Positions 9,669 through 21,900 of a DNA stretch of 40,998 bases are shown here, one piece after another (the first letter of the stretch is position 1; each line of letters begins with the position of its first letter). The position numbers were made by a program, and so were the translations under genes. The DNA is from Bacteroidales bacterium (GTDB lineage: Bacteria > Bacteroidota > Bacteroidia > Bacteroidales > M50B96), in NCBI GenBank assembly GCA_021739985.1, contig JAIPAR010000004.1, positions 1 through 40,998 on the forward strand, given 5' to 3'. The notes below the pieces were generated by a model. That model had not been told where the DNA came from and ran no database searches. It worked only from the letters and a program-made list of their open reading frames with translations.

Positions 9669-9676
9669 TACCTTTG
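9669..9676 (+). promoter_or_regulatory. -7 element (TACCTTTG) for prmC
   Basis: Exact TAnnTTTG match 26 nt upstream of the ATG at 9703. Confidence 0.6.
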
Positions 9677-9702
9677 GCCGCTGGTTAAATCATGTTAATC
9701 GA

Positions 9703-10557
9703 ATGAACTATCAGGAACTGGAACACGAATTTGTAGATTCTTTACAAGGAATTTATCCGCCGGAGGAGGTGCAGGCGATTTTTGGGCTATGCCTTGAATC
9801 GGTGGAGGGCCTAAGCAGGATGGAGTATAGAATGAATCTGTCCGGGCAGCCGGCTGCAAGCTATCTTTCGAGATACCAGCAGATTTTAATCCGATTGCTG
9901 ACCAATGAGCCCATTCAATATATCCTGGGGCAATGCCATTTTTACAATCAGATTTTTACAGTGGGGCCTGGCGTGTTGATTCCCCGGCAGGAAACCGAAG
10001 AGCTGGTTCGTTGGATTGCTGATGACTATAAGATGCAACATCCTGATTCGCTGTTGGATGTTGGAACCGGGAGCGGCTGCATCGCCATTACGCTTAAAAG
10101 CCTTTTTCCGGCCAGCCGGGTTCTAGCCAGCGATATCTCCCAAGAAGCCTTGCGAATTGCTTCTATTAACCAGCAAAGGCTTCAGCCGGATGTAAGCCTT
10201 ATTCAAGATGATATGTTGCAGCCGGATTTCAGCAAATTTCCGGAGAATTTGGAGTTAATCGTCAGCAATCCACCTTATATACAGGAATCCGAGCGAGCAT
10301 TAATGTTGCCGAATGTGCTTGAATATGAGCCATCTACAGCTTTATTCGTCCCCAATGAGGATGCCTTAAAGTATTATCGGGCACTATTGATATTTGCTCA
10401 GCAAAAGTTGGCTCCCGGAGGAAGGCTGTATCTGGAAATCAATGAAAATCTGGGCCATGCAATGCTGGAGCTTTGTAAGCAGTATGGTTTTTCGAAACTG
10501 GAATTGCGCAAAGATTTAATGGGGAAAGACCGGATGATACGTGCTTCGGAAGGCTAG
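9703..10557 (+). CDS. prmC: Peptide chain release factor N(5)-glutamine methyltransferase
   Basis: LLDVGTGSGCIAITL SAM motif and SNPPYI catalytic motif. The ATG at 9703 follows a TACCTTTG -7 element at 9669, so the ORF-track start at 9616 is probably too far upstream. Confidence 0.92.
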   Translation: MNYQELEHEFVDSLQGIYPPEEVQAIFGLCLESVEGLSRMEYRMNLSGQPAASYLSRYQQILIRLLTNEPIQYILGQCHFYNQIFTVGPGVLIPRQETEELVRWIADDYKMQHPDSLLDVGTGSGCIAITLKSLFPASRVLASDISQEALRIASINQQRLQPDVSLIQDDMLQPDFSKFPENLELIVSNPPYIQESERALMLPNVLEYEPSTALFVPNEDALKYYRALLIFAQQKLAPGGRLYLEINENLGHAMLELCKQYGFSKLELRKDLMGKDRMIRASEG

Positions 10558-12347
10558 TTCCCGGCGAGCTTTTCTAATAAACGCACTATTGATTGCACAT
10601 CCATTTCACACTCTTTCCGAAGCTCGTCGGGTGTTCCATGTTCAATAAACCGATCCGGAATTCCAAGCCGCACCAGTTTGGCGGAAGAAGCATGCTCAGC
10701 CAGATATTCTGCAATAGCTGAACCCAATCCTCCGTTTGTGGTTCCATCTTCCAAACTAATTAAAACATGATATTGATTTGCGATGTGTTGGAGTAGATTG
10801 ATATCCAAAGGTTTAAGGAATCTCATATCAAAAAGTCCAATGGATGCTGTATGATTTTGCTCAAACAGATGAATGGCATCCAGTGCCGTATTTCCTATCG
10901 GTCCAAGAGATAAAATAGCTATCTGGTGGCCGGTTTTGAGTTCACGGCCGGTTCCAACAGGAATCGTAATGGGCTCATTTTTCCAGTCTATCAATCGGCC
11001 GGCTCCTCGCGGGTAGCGGATCACAAACGGCAATTCACGCCGGGATACAGCTGTGTGCATCAAATTCCTTAATTCATGCTCATCAAAGGGCGAAGCAATT
11101 ATTAAATCCGGGATGGCACGCAAATAGGCAAGGTCATAAGCTCCATGATGGGTAGCACCATCGGCTCCTACTAAACCGGCCCGGTCGAGGCAAAAAATCA
11201 CCGGGATTTTTTGCAGCGCCACATCATGAATAAGCTGATCATAAGCCCTTTGCATGAAGGTGGAGTAAATAGCACAAAAAGGAATGGCTCCTTCCAGTGC
11301 CAGTCCGGCCGAGAATGTTACGGCATGTTGCTCGGCAATTCCAACATCGAATACACGGTTTGGAAAAATATCCTGCATATAGTTGAGTGAAGAGCCTGTG
11401 GGCATGGCGGGTGTAACCGCAACGATGTTGGGATGTTGGGTAGCCAGCTCTAAAAGTGTATAGCCAAAGACATCCTGATATTTGATGGGTTTATCGGAAT
11501 GAGATAATGTTTCGAGCATTTCGCCGGTGCGCGAATCAAACTTTCCGGGAGAGTAATGCCAATCTGTTTGATGAAGCTCGGCCTGGCGGAAGCCCTTACC
11601 TTTGACTGTTTTAACATGAAGCACTTTGGGTCCTTGCTGCAGTTTGAGCTGATTGAAAACCTCCACGAGTTTTAGAACATCATGCCCATCAACTGGACCA
11701 GTATAATGAAAATCGAATGCTTGAAACAGTTTTTCAAATTGCAGCGGAGAGGCTCCAATTACCGGGTCAATCGCCATGTTGTTATCATTTAAGATAACTA
11801 ATAAATTGGCTTGATTAAAACCTGCGTTGAGAAGAGCTTCAAAGGCCATACCGCCTGAAAGAGCCCCATCGCCTATAACCGCAATAAATTGCCGATTGCT
11901 TTGCCCATGTATGTTTGCAGCCATGGCCATTCCAAGGATAGCTGAGATGGAAGTGGATGAATGACCTACCCCGAAAGCATCATATACGCTTTCGCTCATC
12001 TTAGGAAAACCACTTAATCCTTTGTATTTGCGATTTGAATGGAATTGCATTTTACGTCCGGTAAGAATTTTATGCCCATACGCCTGGTGTCCCACATCCC
12101 AAACTAACTTGTCAATCGGTGTATTGAATGTGTAATGAATAGCCACCGTTAATTCTACTGTACCCAAACTCGCACCCAGATGCCCGGGATTATCGGCAAC
12201 TGCTTCAATAATAAAATCACGAAGTTCCATGCATACTTGAGGAAGCAGCTCAACTGGCAAATTCTTTAAATCGACAGGAGAATTAATATCATCCAGCAAT
12301 ATTCTTTGTATCTCGTTCTCTTTCAATTTCTTATAAAAATTATTCAA
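10554..12347 (-). CDS. dxs: 1-deoxy-D-xylulose-5-phosphate synthase
   Basis: 597 aa; LVWDVGHQAYGHKILTGR, VIGDGALSGGMAFEALN-like TPP motif and DVGIAEQHAVTFSAGLA. The apparent start codon is TTG. Confidence 0.95.
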   Translation of the reverse strand: MNNFYKKLKENEIQRILLDDINSPVDLKNLPVELLPQVCMELRDFIIEAVADNPGHLGASLGTVELTVAIHYTFNTPIDKLVWDVGHQAYGHKILTGRKMQFHSNRKYKGLSGFPKMSESVYDAFGVGHSSTSISAILGMAMAANIHGQSNRQFIAVIGDGALSGGMAFEALLNAGFNQANLLVILNDNNMAIDPVIGASPLQFEKLFQAFDFHYTGPVDGHDVLKLVEVFNQLKLQQGPKVLHVKTVKGKGFRQAELHQTDWHYSPGKFDSRTGEMLETLSHSDKPIKYQDVFGYTLLELATQHPNIVAVTPAMPTGSSLNYMQDIFPNRVFDVGIAEQHAVTFSAGLALEGAIPFCAIYSTFMQRAYDQLIHDVALQKIPVIFCLDRAGLVGADGATHHGAYDLAYLRAIPDLIIASPFDEHELRNLMHTAVSRRELPFVIRYPRGAGRLIDWKNEPITIPVGTGRELKTGHQIAILSLGPIGNTALDAIHLFEQNHTASIGLFDMRFLKPLDINLLQHIANQYHVLISLEDGTTNGGLGSAIAEYLAEHASSAKLVRLGIPDRFIEHGTPDELRKECEMDVQSIVRLLEKLAGN

Positions 12348-12656
12348 CGGATGTTTTCAAAGACTCAGGAATACCTGGTATTTTAATTGCCACAAAAGTA
12401 GTGTATCCTATTCATAACTAAGAAGCAAAATTCAATGACCATGAGAATAATTTTACCCATAGAAAAACATTGGTTTCCCGAAAAGAATTGATGATTCATG
12501 GAAAATCTATGGTATCAGTGCCTCATTGGATATCCATTTTGATATAAACAATTCATCCCTATCATCCATAATAATGTTATTAAACCCGGATGAGTTTTTA
12601 TCATAAATAAATGGATAGGGTGAATAAAGTTAAAATTTATTCCATCACAAGATTGA

Positions 12657-12694
12657 TTGTTAAAAAATAATTAACAATTGGCGCGAATTGTTAA
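12657..12694. promoter_or_regulatory. Inverted-repeat cluster TTGTTAA / TTAACAATT-GGCGCG-AATTGTTAA
   Basis: Perfect 9-bp arms at 12671-12679 and 12686-12694 with a 6-nt spacer, plus a third half-site at 12657-12663. Confidence 0.5.
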
Positions 12695-12911
12695 AATAAA
12701 AAAATCAAAAATCAGGTGTACAACTCATTAAATTTAATATTTTTAGCCGGGATGTTTAACTAAGTGGAAGCGAGAAAAATTGTTAAAATTATATGACCGT
12801 AAGATTGCAGGAGGTATATGATTCAATAAGAAATTAAAACAACATGTTGTTAAATATTAGTTCATCATGTGTTTTTTTTAATATTCAAGCAAGAAATCAA
12901 TGTGAATTGCT

Positions 12912-12919
12912 TACATTTG
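12912..12919 (+). promoter_or_regulatory. Candidate -7 element (TACATTTG) for the giant T9SS gene
   Basis: Exact TAnnTTTG match ~80 nt upstream of the ATG at 12999; no clear -33 TTG at normal spacing. Confidence 0.35.
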
Positions 12920-12998
12920 AACAGTTTATAGGGATTACACTTAGGGAAATTAGACTGAAACAATTATTGCAATATAAATTACACTAAATCAATTTATT

Positions 12999-15900
12999 AT
13001 GAAACATCATTTCTACTCATTCAGAATGAAAGTAGTCATGCTGTCGCTTATGGCCATATTTTTAGCGATGACATCAAGCGCACAGATTACTACGTATCCG
13101 TATTTTGAAAATTTTGATGGAGCATCTACATGGACATCGGGCGGAACCGGTTCAACCTGGGCACTGGGTGTTCCGGCGATGACAACCATCAATTCAGCGT
13201 ATTCAGCACCCAATGTATGGGCAACAAACCTTACAGGGAATTATGCCAATAGTGAACTATCCTGGATTCAAAGTCCGGAGTTTTCATTTGTAGGTTTAAC
13301 TGCACCGGTTGTTGAGTTCAAAATGTGGTATGTAACACAAAATGTTTATACTGATGGAGCAAGTCTTCAGTATTCGCTTGATCAGGGAACAACCTGGGCG
13401 CATGTTGGGGCTGAGTATGGCTCAATATTACCAGACGTTAATGCAACAAACTGGTATAATGAGAATACAATTGCCGGCTTAGAATATAAAAATGGATGGG
13501 CTGGAAATAGCGGCGGTTGGATTACAGGCAAGTATATTCTGAACAGTCCTACAGTTACCAACCTTGCCAATCAGGCTAGTGTTACTTTTAGATTCTTGTT
13601 TGGTTCCAATGCTTCCACACAGAATGAAGGTATTGCTATTGATAACTTTTCGGTTTACCAACAACCTAATACGGATATAGGGATTATTTCCTTATATAGT
13701 ATTGAGAGTGTTTGTATCGGTTTAAATGATGTGTATGCCATTGTTCAAAATTTTGGATTGAATACAATCACCACTTTTAATGCGAACTGGGAAGTAAACT
13801 CAGTAAGTCAAACTGGTTATTTATATTCCGGCTCGTTGGCAACGAATGCAACTGATACTATCTATTTAGGACAGTATAACTTTTTACAGGGGACTACCTA
13901 TAATGTTACAGCCTCAACTGCCAATCCAAATGGAACGATTGACCAGAACACATTTAACGACAGCTACACGATTACAGGACTAACGACTTCTTTATCAGGG
14001 GCATATACAGTTGGAACAGGCGCTGATTATGCAACTATTGATGCAGCTATCACTGCTTTGCAAAATATTGGAGTTTGTGCTCCGGTAATCATGAATATTT
14101 TACCTGGCACTTATACCGGGAATTACAGTATTGGAGCTGTTCCGGGTACAAATGCGGTAAATACAGTAACATTCACCTCATCAACGGGAATTGCCACTGA
14201 TGTTGTTTTAACCTATGCCGCTGCGGGTTCTACCGATTATTGGACATGGCGTTTTAATAACACAAGTTATATTATCCTGGATAAAGTGACGGTTGTTGGG
14301 ACAGGTGCTACTTATGCCCGGGCAGTTGAGTTTATTAACGCAGCTTCTTTCTGTACAGTTAGTAATTGTATCATTAATATTCCGGTTGGAACAAGTTCTT
14401 ATTTTGTAGGTGTTTATGCCAATACAACGCTGGAAAACAATATAACAATTGCCAATAATATCATTAACAATGGATATTACGGGGTATATGTTCGAGGAGC
14501 TAGTTCATCATCTTATGAATCCAATACAGTAATTACCGGAAATACTTTTAACAACCCATATTATTACGGTATTAACCTGGCTTACAACAACTTTCCGGTT
14601 ATCTCAAACAATATAATTAATATCAATTCCGCTTCATCAACGACTTACGGAATTTATAACTACTATACCATTGATGCTATTATTGATGGGAATACAGTTA
14701 CCAACTCTTCCGCCTCAGGGACTGGCTATGGAATTTATTCAGCATATTCAGACGGTGCTCAGAAAATTCTCAATAATCGGATTACCATGACAAATAATGG
14801 AACCGTATATGCTTTGTATGATTACTATTGCGATGCATCTCCCGGGAATGAAGCCTTGGTAGCCAATAACTTCGTATATCAAGGAGTTGGAACCGGAACT
14901 GCTTATGGACTTTACATGTACTATTCAACGTACCAAAATGTGTACTTCAATTCAATACACATAACAGGAGGTTCTTCAACTGCAGGGAAAGGGATGTATT
15001 TCTATTCGGCATCCACAACAGCTTCGAGTATTCGGGTTGCCAATAATAATGTGGTCAACAGTGGTGGAGGTTATGCAGCTGATATTCTTGCAGCCTCTGT
15101 TACAGCCAATTATGTTTCATATTCTGATTATAATAATATTTATGCAACCGGGCCGGTTCTTGTAAGATGGGGAGCTACGGATATGGCTACGCTTGCGGCT
15201 TTTCAAACAGCTACAGGTTCTAATGCCAACTCGGTATCGGTTGACCCGGTTTTTGTATCCCCAACCGACCTTCATACATCGAATGCAACCTTAAATGCTG
15301 CTGCTGAGCCTTATGCTTCGGTCACAACGGATATTGACGGGGAACTTCGTGATGCAACTACTCCGGATATTGGAGCCGATGAGTTTACTCCTGCTCAAAA
15401 TGATGCCGGGGTGAGTGCATTTGTAGGTATCAACACAGTTTGTCCAGGAACTTCCGACGTTATTGTCAGTGTTGGTAACTATGGACTCGCTATACTTAAT
15501 ACGGTACAAATCCATTGGACTGTAAATGGCGTTGCGCAACCTGTCATTAATGCCACAAACCTGAATTTAGCCAGCGGTTCTATGACCGATGTTACCTTGG
15601 GTACTTTTAATTTTGTAGCTGGAACGGTTTATAATTTATCAGCCTATACTACCCTGCCCAATGGTTCATCAGATGCAAATCATATCAATGACAGCACCTT
15701 TGTAACCGGTATGGAAACTTCCTTATCAGGAACCTATACAGTTGGAGCTACCGGAAACTATCTCACCATTCAGGATGCCGTAAATGCACTTTCATCCCAT
15801 GGCATTTGTGGACCAGTGGTGATTAATGTAGAACCCGGAACTTATACAGGCCAGGCTACTATTGGAGTTATCAACGGAAGTTCTGCAACGAATACGGTAT

Positions 15901-18900
15901 TAATCCAATCATCAACCGGGATAACTAATGATGTAATTGTGCAATATGCAGGAACTGCATCAACAGACAACTGGGTATTGGCTTTCAATGGTTGTGACTA
16001 TGTGACAGTTAAGACTATGACTTTTCTATCGACAACTTCGTCCACTTATGGACGAGTCGTTATGTTTGACCTTGGAGCCAATTACAATACACTCGATAGT
16101 TGTAGAGTTGTCAGTATTGTGGGAACATCATCGAATGCATCCGGAATCTATAGTACAACTACCGGAGTGGACAATTTCAACACCATCTCGAATTGCAGCA
16201 TTGAAAATGGATACTATGGTATTTACTTCTATGGATCAAGTTCTGCTATGGAGGATGGGAATAAATTTATCAATAACTCGATTACCGGGTTCTACTATTA
16301 TGGTATTTATTCAGGATATAGCTTGAATATTCAGACTATTGGAAACTTGATTGCCAATGGTTCCAATTCATCTACGAATTATGCCTTAAGATATTATTAT
16401 AATGATGGTCAAAGTATAATTACCGGAAATAACATTATCGGAACCAATACAAGTACATTCTATGGACTGTACTATTACTATTGCGACCCGGACACCTCGG
16501 CTCCTTCCTTAATTGCCAATAACTTTATTTCCTATCAGGGAGGTACAACGGCAACGGCTTATGGATTGTATGTATATAATAGCATGGCTACCCAAATTTA
16601 TAATAACTCTGTAAATATTTTAACAGGGAGCGCTACGGCTTCTGCTGCAGCCTATTATTTCTATACTACCGGCACAACCTATGCAAATACGGCTATCTAT
16701 TGGCTCGACAGTAAAAACAACAACTTTGTGAATACGGGCAGTGGTTATTCCTATCTCATTAACGAAGGTGTTTACCAGTTAGGTTCAATGACAAGTGACC
16801 ATAATAATTTGTATGTATCCGGAACTAATTTGACGAAGGTTGGAACGGTAAATCAAACCACCCTGACCGCTTGGCAGAATTATTATCCGGGAGATGTTAA
16901 AAATGTAAACCCAGGATATGTTAGTTCATCGGACTTGCACACCAATTCAGGTGATTTAGATGGATTTGGTGTTCCTCTTGCAGAGGTAGCTACCGATATT
17001 GATGGAGAAGCCAGAGATGCTTCTACTCCTGATATCGGAGCGGATGAATATACGCCTGCTTCTTTTGACTGTGGGGTTGTAAATATTTTAAATCTTTCCG
17101 GAGTTTGCCCGGGTACCATACCTGTTGAGGTAGTGATCCAAAATTTTGGACTTGACACCCTTACAACAGCCTGGATACATTGGACCATCAATGGTGTAGC
17201 TCAAACTACTTACATCTGGACAGGCTCTATCGCTCCTCTCGAAACGGATACTGCTTTGGTGGGTTCTTATACTTTTACTTCCGGGACTTTTTATACCGTG
17301 GAAGCACATACCAGTCACCCAAACAATGGTTCGGATGGAAATGCTCAAAATGATGCTTATACGACTCCCGGATTTGAAACCGCAATGTTTGGAACCTACA
17401 CCGTTGGTGCAACCGGCGATTTCTTAACCATTACCGAAGCTGCTCAGGCATTGATGGTGAATGGAATTTGTGATGATGTGATTATCAGCATTACTCCGGG
17501 TACTTATAATGAATCGGTTATGTTGAACGATGTGGTTGGAGTTGGTCCAAATGCAACCATTACCTTCCAGTCTTCTACCGGAGTTAATACCGACGTTATT
17601 GTAACCTTTACAGGAACATCAGCCATTAATTATGTTTTCCAGATTACATCTGCTGATTATGTGACGATTCAAAATATGACCCTGACAAATACCGCCTCTG
17701 CAACTTATGGGAAGGTATTTTCTTTAACCGGCGGATCTGATCATATCACCATCAATAATAACCTTATTAATTCAATTACCGGAAGTAGTTCCTCTGCTGC
17801 GGGTATTTATGCTACCGGGCTTAATAATTATCTTACTATATCAAACAATACCATTAAATACGGGTATTATGGAATTTATGCATATGGCTCCAGTTCGGCA
17901 TTGAATGAAGGGACTCAAATTCTGAATAATAATGTGACTGATTTTTATTATTATGGTATTTATGCTTATTATCATAATAACGCACGTCTGGAAGGGAACT
18001 TCGTTGAAACGGCAGCAGCCTCAACCAGTACAACCGTTTATGTATTAACAGCAGGCTATTGCGATGGAGAAAGCGTAATTGCCAATAATGATGTACGGGA
18101 TGCACGTAGTAGTTCTACGGTTTATGGTTTAAGGGTTTATTACTGTGATGCTCCTTCCATGGCTCAAGCTACTTTAGTGTATAATAATAGAGTATCTATT
18201 ACCGGGACCAAGACATCGGTATATGCATTCTACATTTATTATTCAGCCTATGCCAAATGCTATTATAACTCCGTAAATGTTACTACGGGTACTTCCACCT
18301 GTCGGGCAGCTTATTTGTATAGCTCAACTACTGGTGTTTACAATACAGTTATGAAAAATAACAGTATCGTGGCCAATGTAAATGCTGCTGCTTTTTCTAT
18401 TTATTATTATGGCCCGGCTACCGGATTAACCAGTGACCATAACAACTACTATAATAACGGAACGAACTTTGGTTATAATAATGCCAATGTTATCACCCAG
18501 GCCAGTTGGCAAGCTGTTTATCCTGGCGATGTAATAAGTACCGGAAGTGCTTATGTTTCAAATACGAACCTTCATTCACTTTCTGCTATGTTAGATGGAC
18601 AAGGTACTCCTATTCTGGAAGTTACGGTTGATATGGATGGAGATGTCCGAAATACATTAACTCCGGATATTGGTGCTGATGAGTTCGAATTGCTCGCTTA
18701 CGATTTGGAGTTAGCCAATGTTTATACGCTAGGTGAAATTCCTCAGGAAGCCGGTGACAATCATGTTATGGTTGCACGAGTTATCAATGCAGGTACTCAG
18801 ACTCAGTATAACAAAACGATTACGTTACAGATTACGGGTGCTAATACACAGACCGTTACAGCGAACATCGATACGATTGTTGGTGGTGCCATCAAGTACA

Positions 18901-21900
18901 TTAATTTCCAACCTTATACATTAACGAATCTTGGATGGAATACGCTTAATGTTTCTATTGAAAGTGATCAAAACAACAACAATAATTCGCTGACACTTCC
19001 TCAACTTGCTACAACAAATGTGATGACTTTTGCCGATACAACTGTTTCTACAGGAAATGGAGGAAATAATGATGCAGATGGTCATATTTACTGGAATAAG
19101 TATTATATCAATGGATTAAAATCAGTTACTCAGGTTACTGCTTACATTACGGGAGATGCCAACAACGTTGGTAATACAGTTTATGGTGCCGTTATGGATA
19201 TGAACAATAACTTACTGGGTATTACAAACCCGCATATGATTGCTGCCAATGAGCTGGATACCTATATCACGATGACTTTTGCAGACCCAAGTGGTTTGAC
19301 CTTTGCCAATGAATATGCGTATGTGGGATTTGTTCAAACACCTACTGTAGCTTCCGCTTACTTCCCAATCGGATATCAGGATGAGATTCCTATGAGACCG
19401 GAAACTTACTACTATTCATCGAACATGAACGGAAGTGGATTTACCTTATATACTAATAATCGTCGTTGGATGATTAAAGCAGTACTGGAAGATCCGGCTC
19501 CTTATAATGCTGCTGTTATTGCAGTAGTTGCTCCGGTAAGTGAGACCTGCGGTTTAGGCAATGAAAATATTATTGCTACTACCCTAAACTACGGTTCAGA
19601 TACCATCACTACTTATACCATGTCATATCAGGTTAACGGTGGGTCGATTGTAACCGAGAATGTCATTGCTACGCTTATTCCGGGAGCTACATACAATTAT
19701 ACCTTCAACCAGGCTTATAATTTCGTGGCACCAACTGCAGATAGCACATTTACAATTAAAGTATGGGCCACTTTGGCTGGTGATACTTTACACGCTAATG
19801 ATACTATCCTGGTGGCTGTTAATTCCTTATATGTTCCTATTGCACCTGTTGCCAATATAGGGACCACCATTTTTGGAACAAACGGAACCTTCTCTGCTTC
19901 GGCAGCTGATACCATTGCCTGGTTTATGGATCCACAAGGATTAGTTTCATTGGGATTTGGCGATAGTATTACTTACGGACCACTCTTTGATACGACCACC
20001 ATCTATGCATCAGCTATTATTCCCTCAGGAACTGTAGCTTTAACAGAATTCATGATTGGAGACCCGGATTTTATTGAGATTCAAAATATCTCTAGTGGTC
20101 AAATTGATGCCACGGGCTGGGTAGTAGCTGTAAGTAATAGTTATACGGATATTAACTCCGTAAATGCAAACCTTTGGAACTTAGGCGTAATGCCTGCTGG
20201 TCAGGTGCTGTATAAATCAGATTCATCAACCGACAACTATTGGGGAAGTAACTTATTCTGGAATCCGGGTGCCGTCCCAAGCTATAGAGGCTGGGCAATC
20301 ATTCTTGATAATCTTGGAAATATCGTTGACTTTGCCAACTGGGGTTGGACGGATGCTGAATTAGCTACTTTCTCTGCTGCTATTAATGGTTTCACAGTTA
20401 ACTTCGCTTCTGCCTGGAGTGGCGGTTACATTAATGCTTCCACCAACTATCTGACTCGTACCAATTACGACACCGATACTCCTGGAGACTGGCTTGTATC
20501 AGCCGCTGGAAATATTGGTTTTGCTAATCCAACTTTAGCAATTACATCTTCAACCGGAAGCGGTTGCGCCAGTGATTTAGTCCCCGTTACGGTTAACGTA
20601 ACCAACATTCCAATCAATGACGCCGGTGTTTCAGTCATTATCAGTCCACAGTCCGGATTTGAACTTGGGATGGAAACGATTTGTGTTGAAATCCAAAACC
20701 TTGGTTCAGTTGCAGCTGTTAACTTCCCAATAACTGTTTCAGTTGACAATGGATTCCAACTAACGGACTATGTAACGACTCCACTTGCTGCTGGTTCAAC
20801 AGCGCAGTTTTGTTTCAATTTCCCAGTGGATTTGACTCCATTTGGAACATACGAATTGTGTGTATATACTCAATTTGCAGGTGACGGATATGCTGCTAAT
20901 GACACCTTGTGTACCACCATTATAAATGACTCAAGCATGTGTGCTTCTTATGCTACTTCGACTTCCTATGAAGAAATCATTGAAGTCGGATTTGCCGGAT
21001 ATGTTAATAATACAGGACCAGCTTACGGAGCTACTTATTCTAATTTTACCGGTTTAGGTCCGGTTGCTGATTTGATTCCGGGTATGACCTATCCGCTTCA
21101 TATCACCAGTTATTTTGCACCGGGATACACAACCATATATACCTGCTATGCAAAAGTTTATGCTGATTGGAACCATGATGGTGTATTCTCAGAAACGACT
21201 GAATTAATTTATGGTGCCCTCACAAATTCGAATAGTACCATTAACGGCACCTTCACTGTTCCGGGGAATGCGTATATTGGAGTTGTAAATCTACGCGTAG
21301 TGATGGAAGAAACCTCAGCTGCAGCTAACGTATCTGCCTGCGGAACCTATTCATGGGGTGAAACTGAAGATTATAAGGTAAATATCCAGGCTCCTTCTCC
21401 TTGGGATGTGGCCACCATGGCAATTACTCAGCCTTCTGGCACCTTAATACAAGGTCAGATTTCTCCGGTGGTTGCTACCGTTTATAATATTGGTACAGAA
21501 ACCATCACATCATTGGTTATTGAATATACCATAAATGGTGGCGCTCCGGTAAGTTACAACTGGTCTGGCTCCTTAGCTTCCTTCTCAAATACGAGTGTTA
21601 CACTTCCAAGTTTTGTTATACCTGGTGGTAACTATACCATTTGTGTAACTTCCATCCTTGCAAATGATGCAAACGCAAGTAACAACAGCTATTGCGGAAC
21701 TTATTTTGCTCTTCCACAATTTGATTTGGAAATGACAGCAATTTTAGCCCCGGAAAGTGGTTGCGACTATAACTATCAGGATGTTACAGTAACATTTACG
21801 AACCTTGGTGATACGATTACTGATCCTATTCAATTGGGCTATCAGCTTAATACAATGTCAAATCCACATATTGAAAACTTTACCGGAGTTATTTTACCAG

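Noticed and set aside
12527-12536. Palindrome TGGATATCCA upstream of the giant gene
   Set aside because: A single 10-bp palindrome with no second copy or spacing logic; likely chance in AT-rich sequence.
13663-18690. Tandem repeats as a possible CRISPR array or DNA-level satellite
   Set aside because: Repeat similarity is at protein level only, with periods of ~1.7 kb and no short identical repeats with unique spacers.
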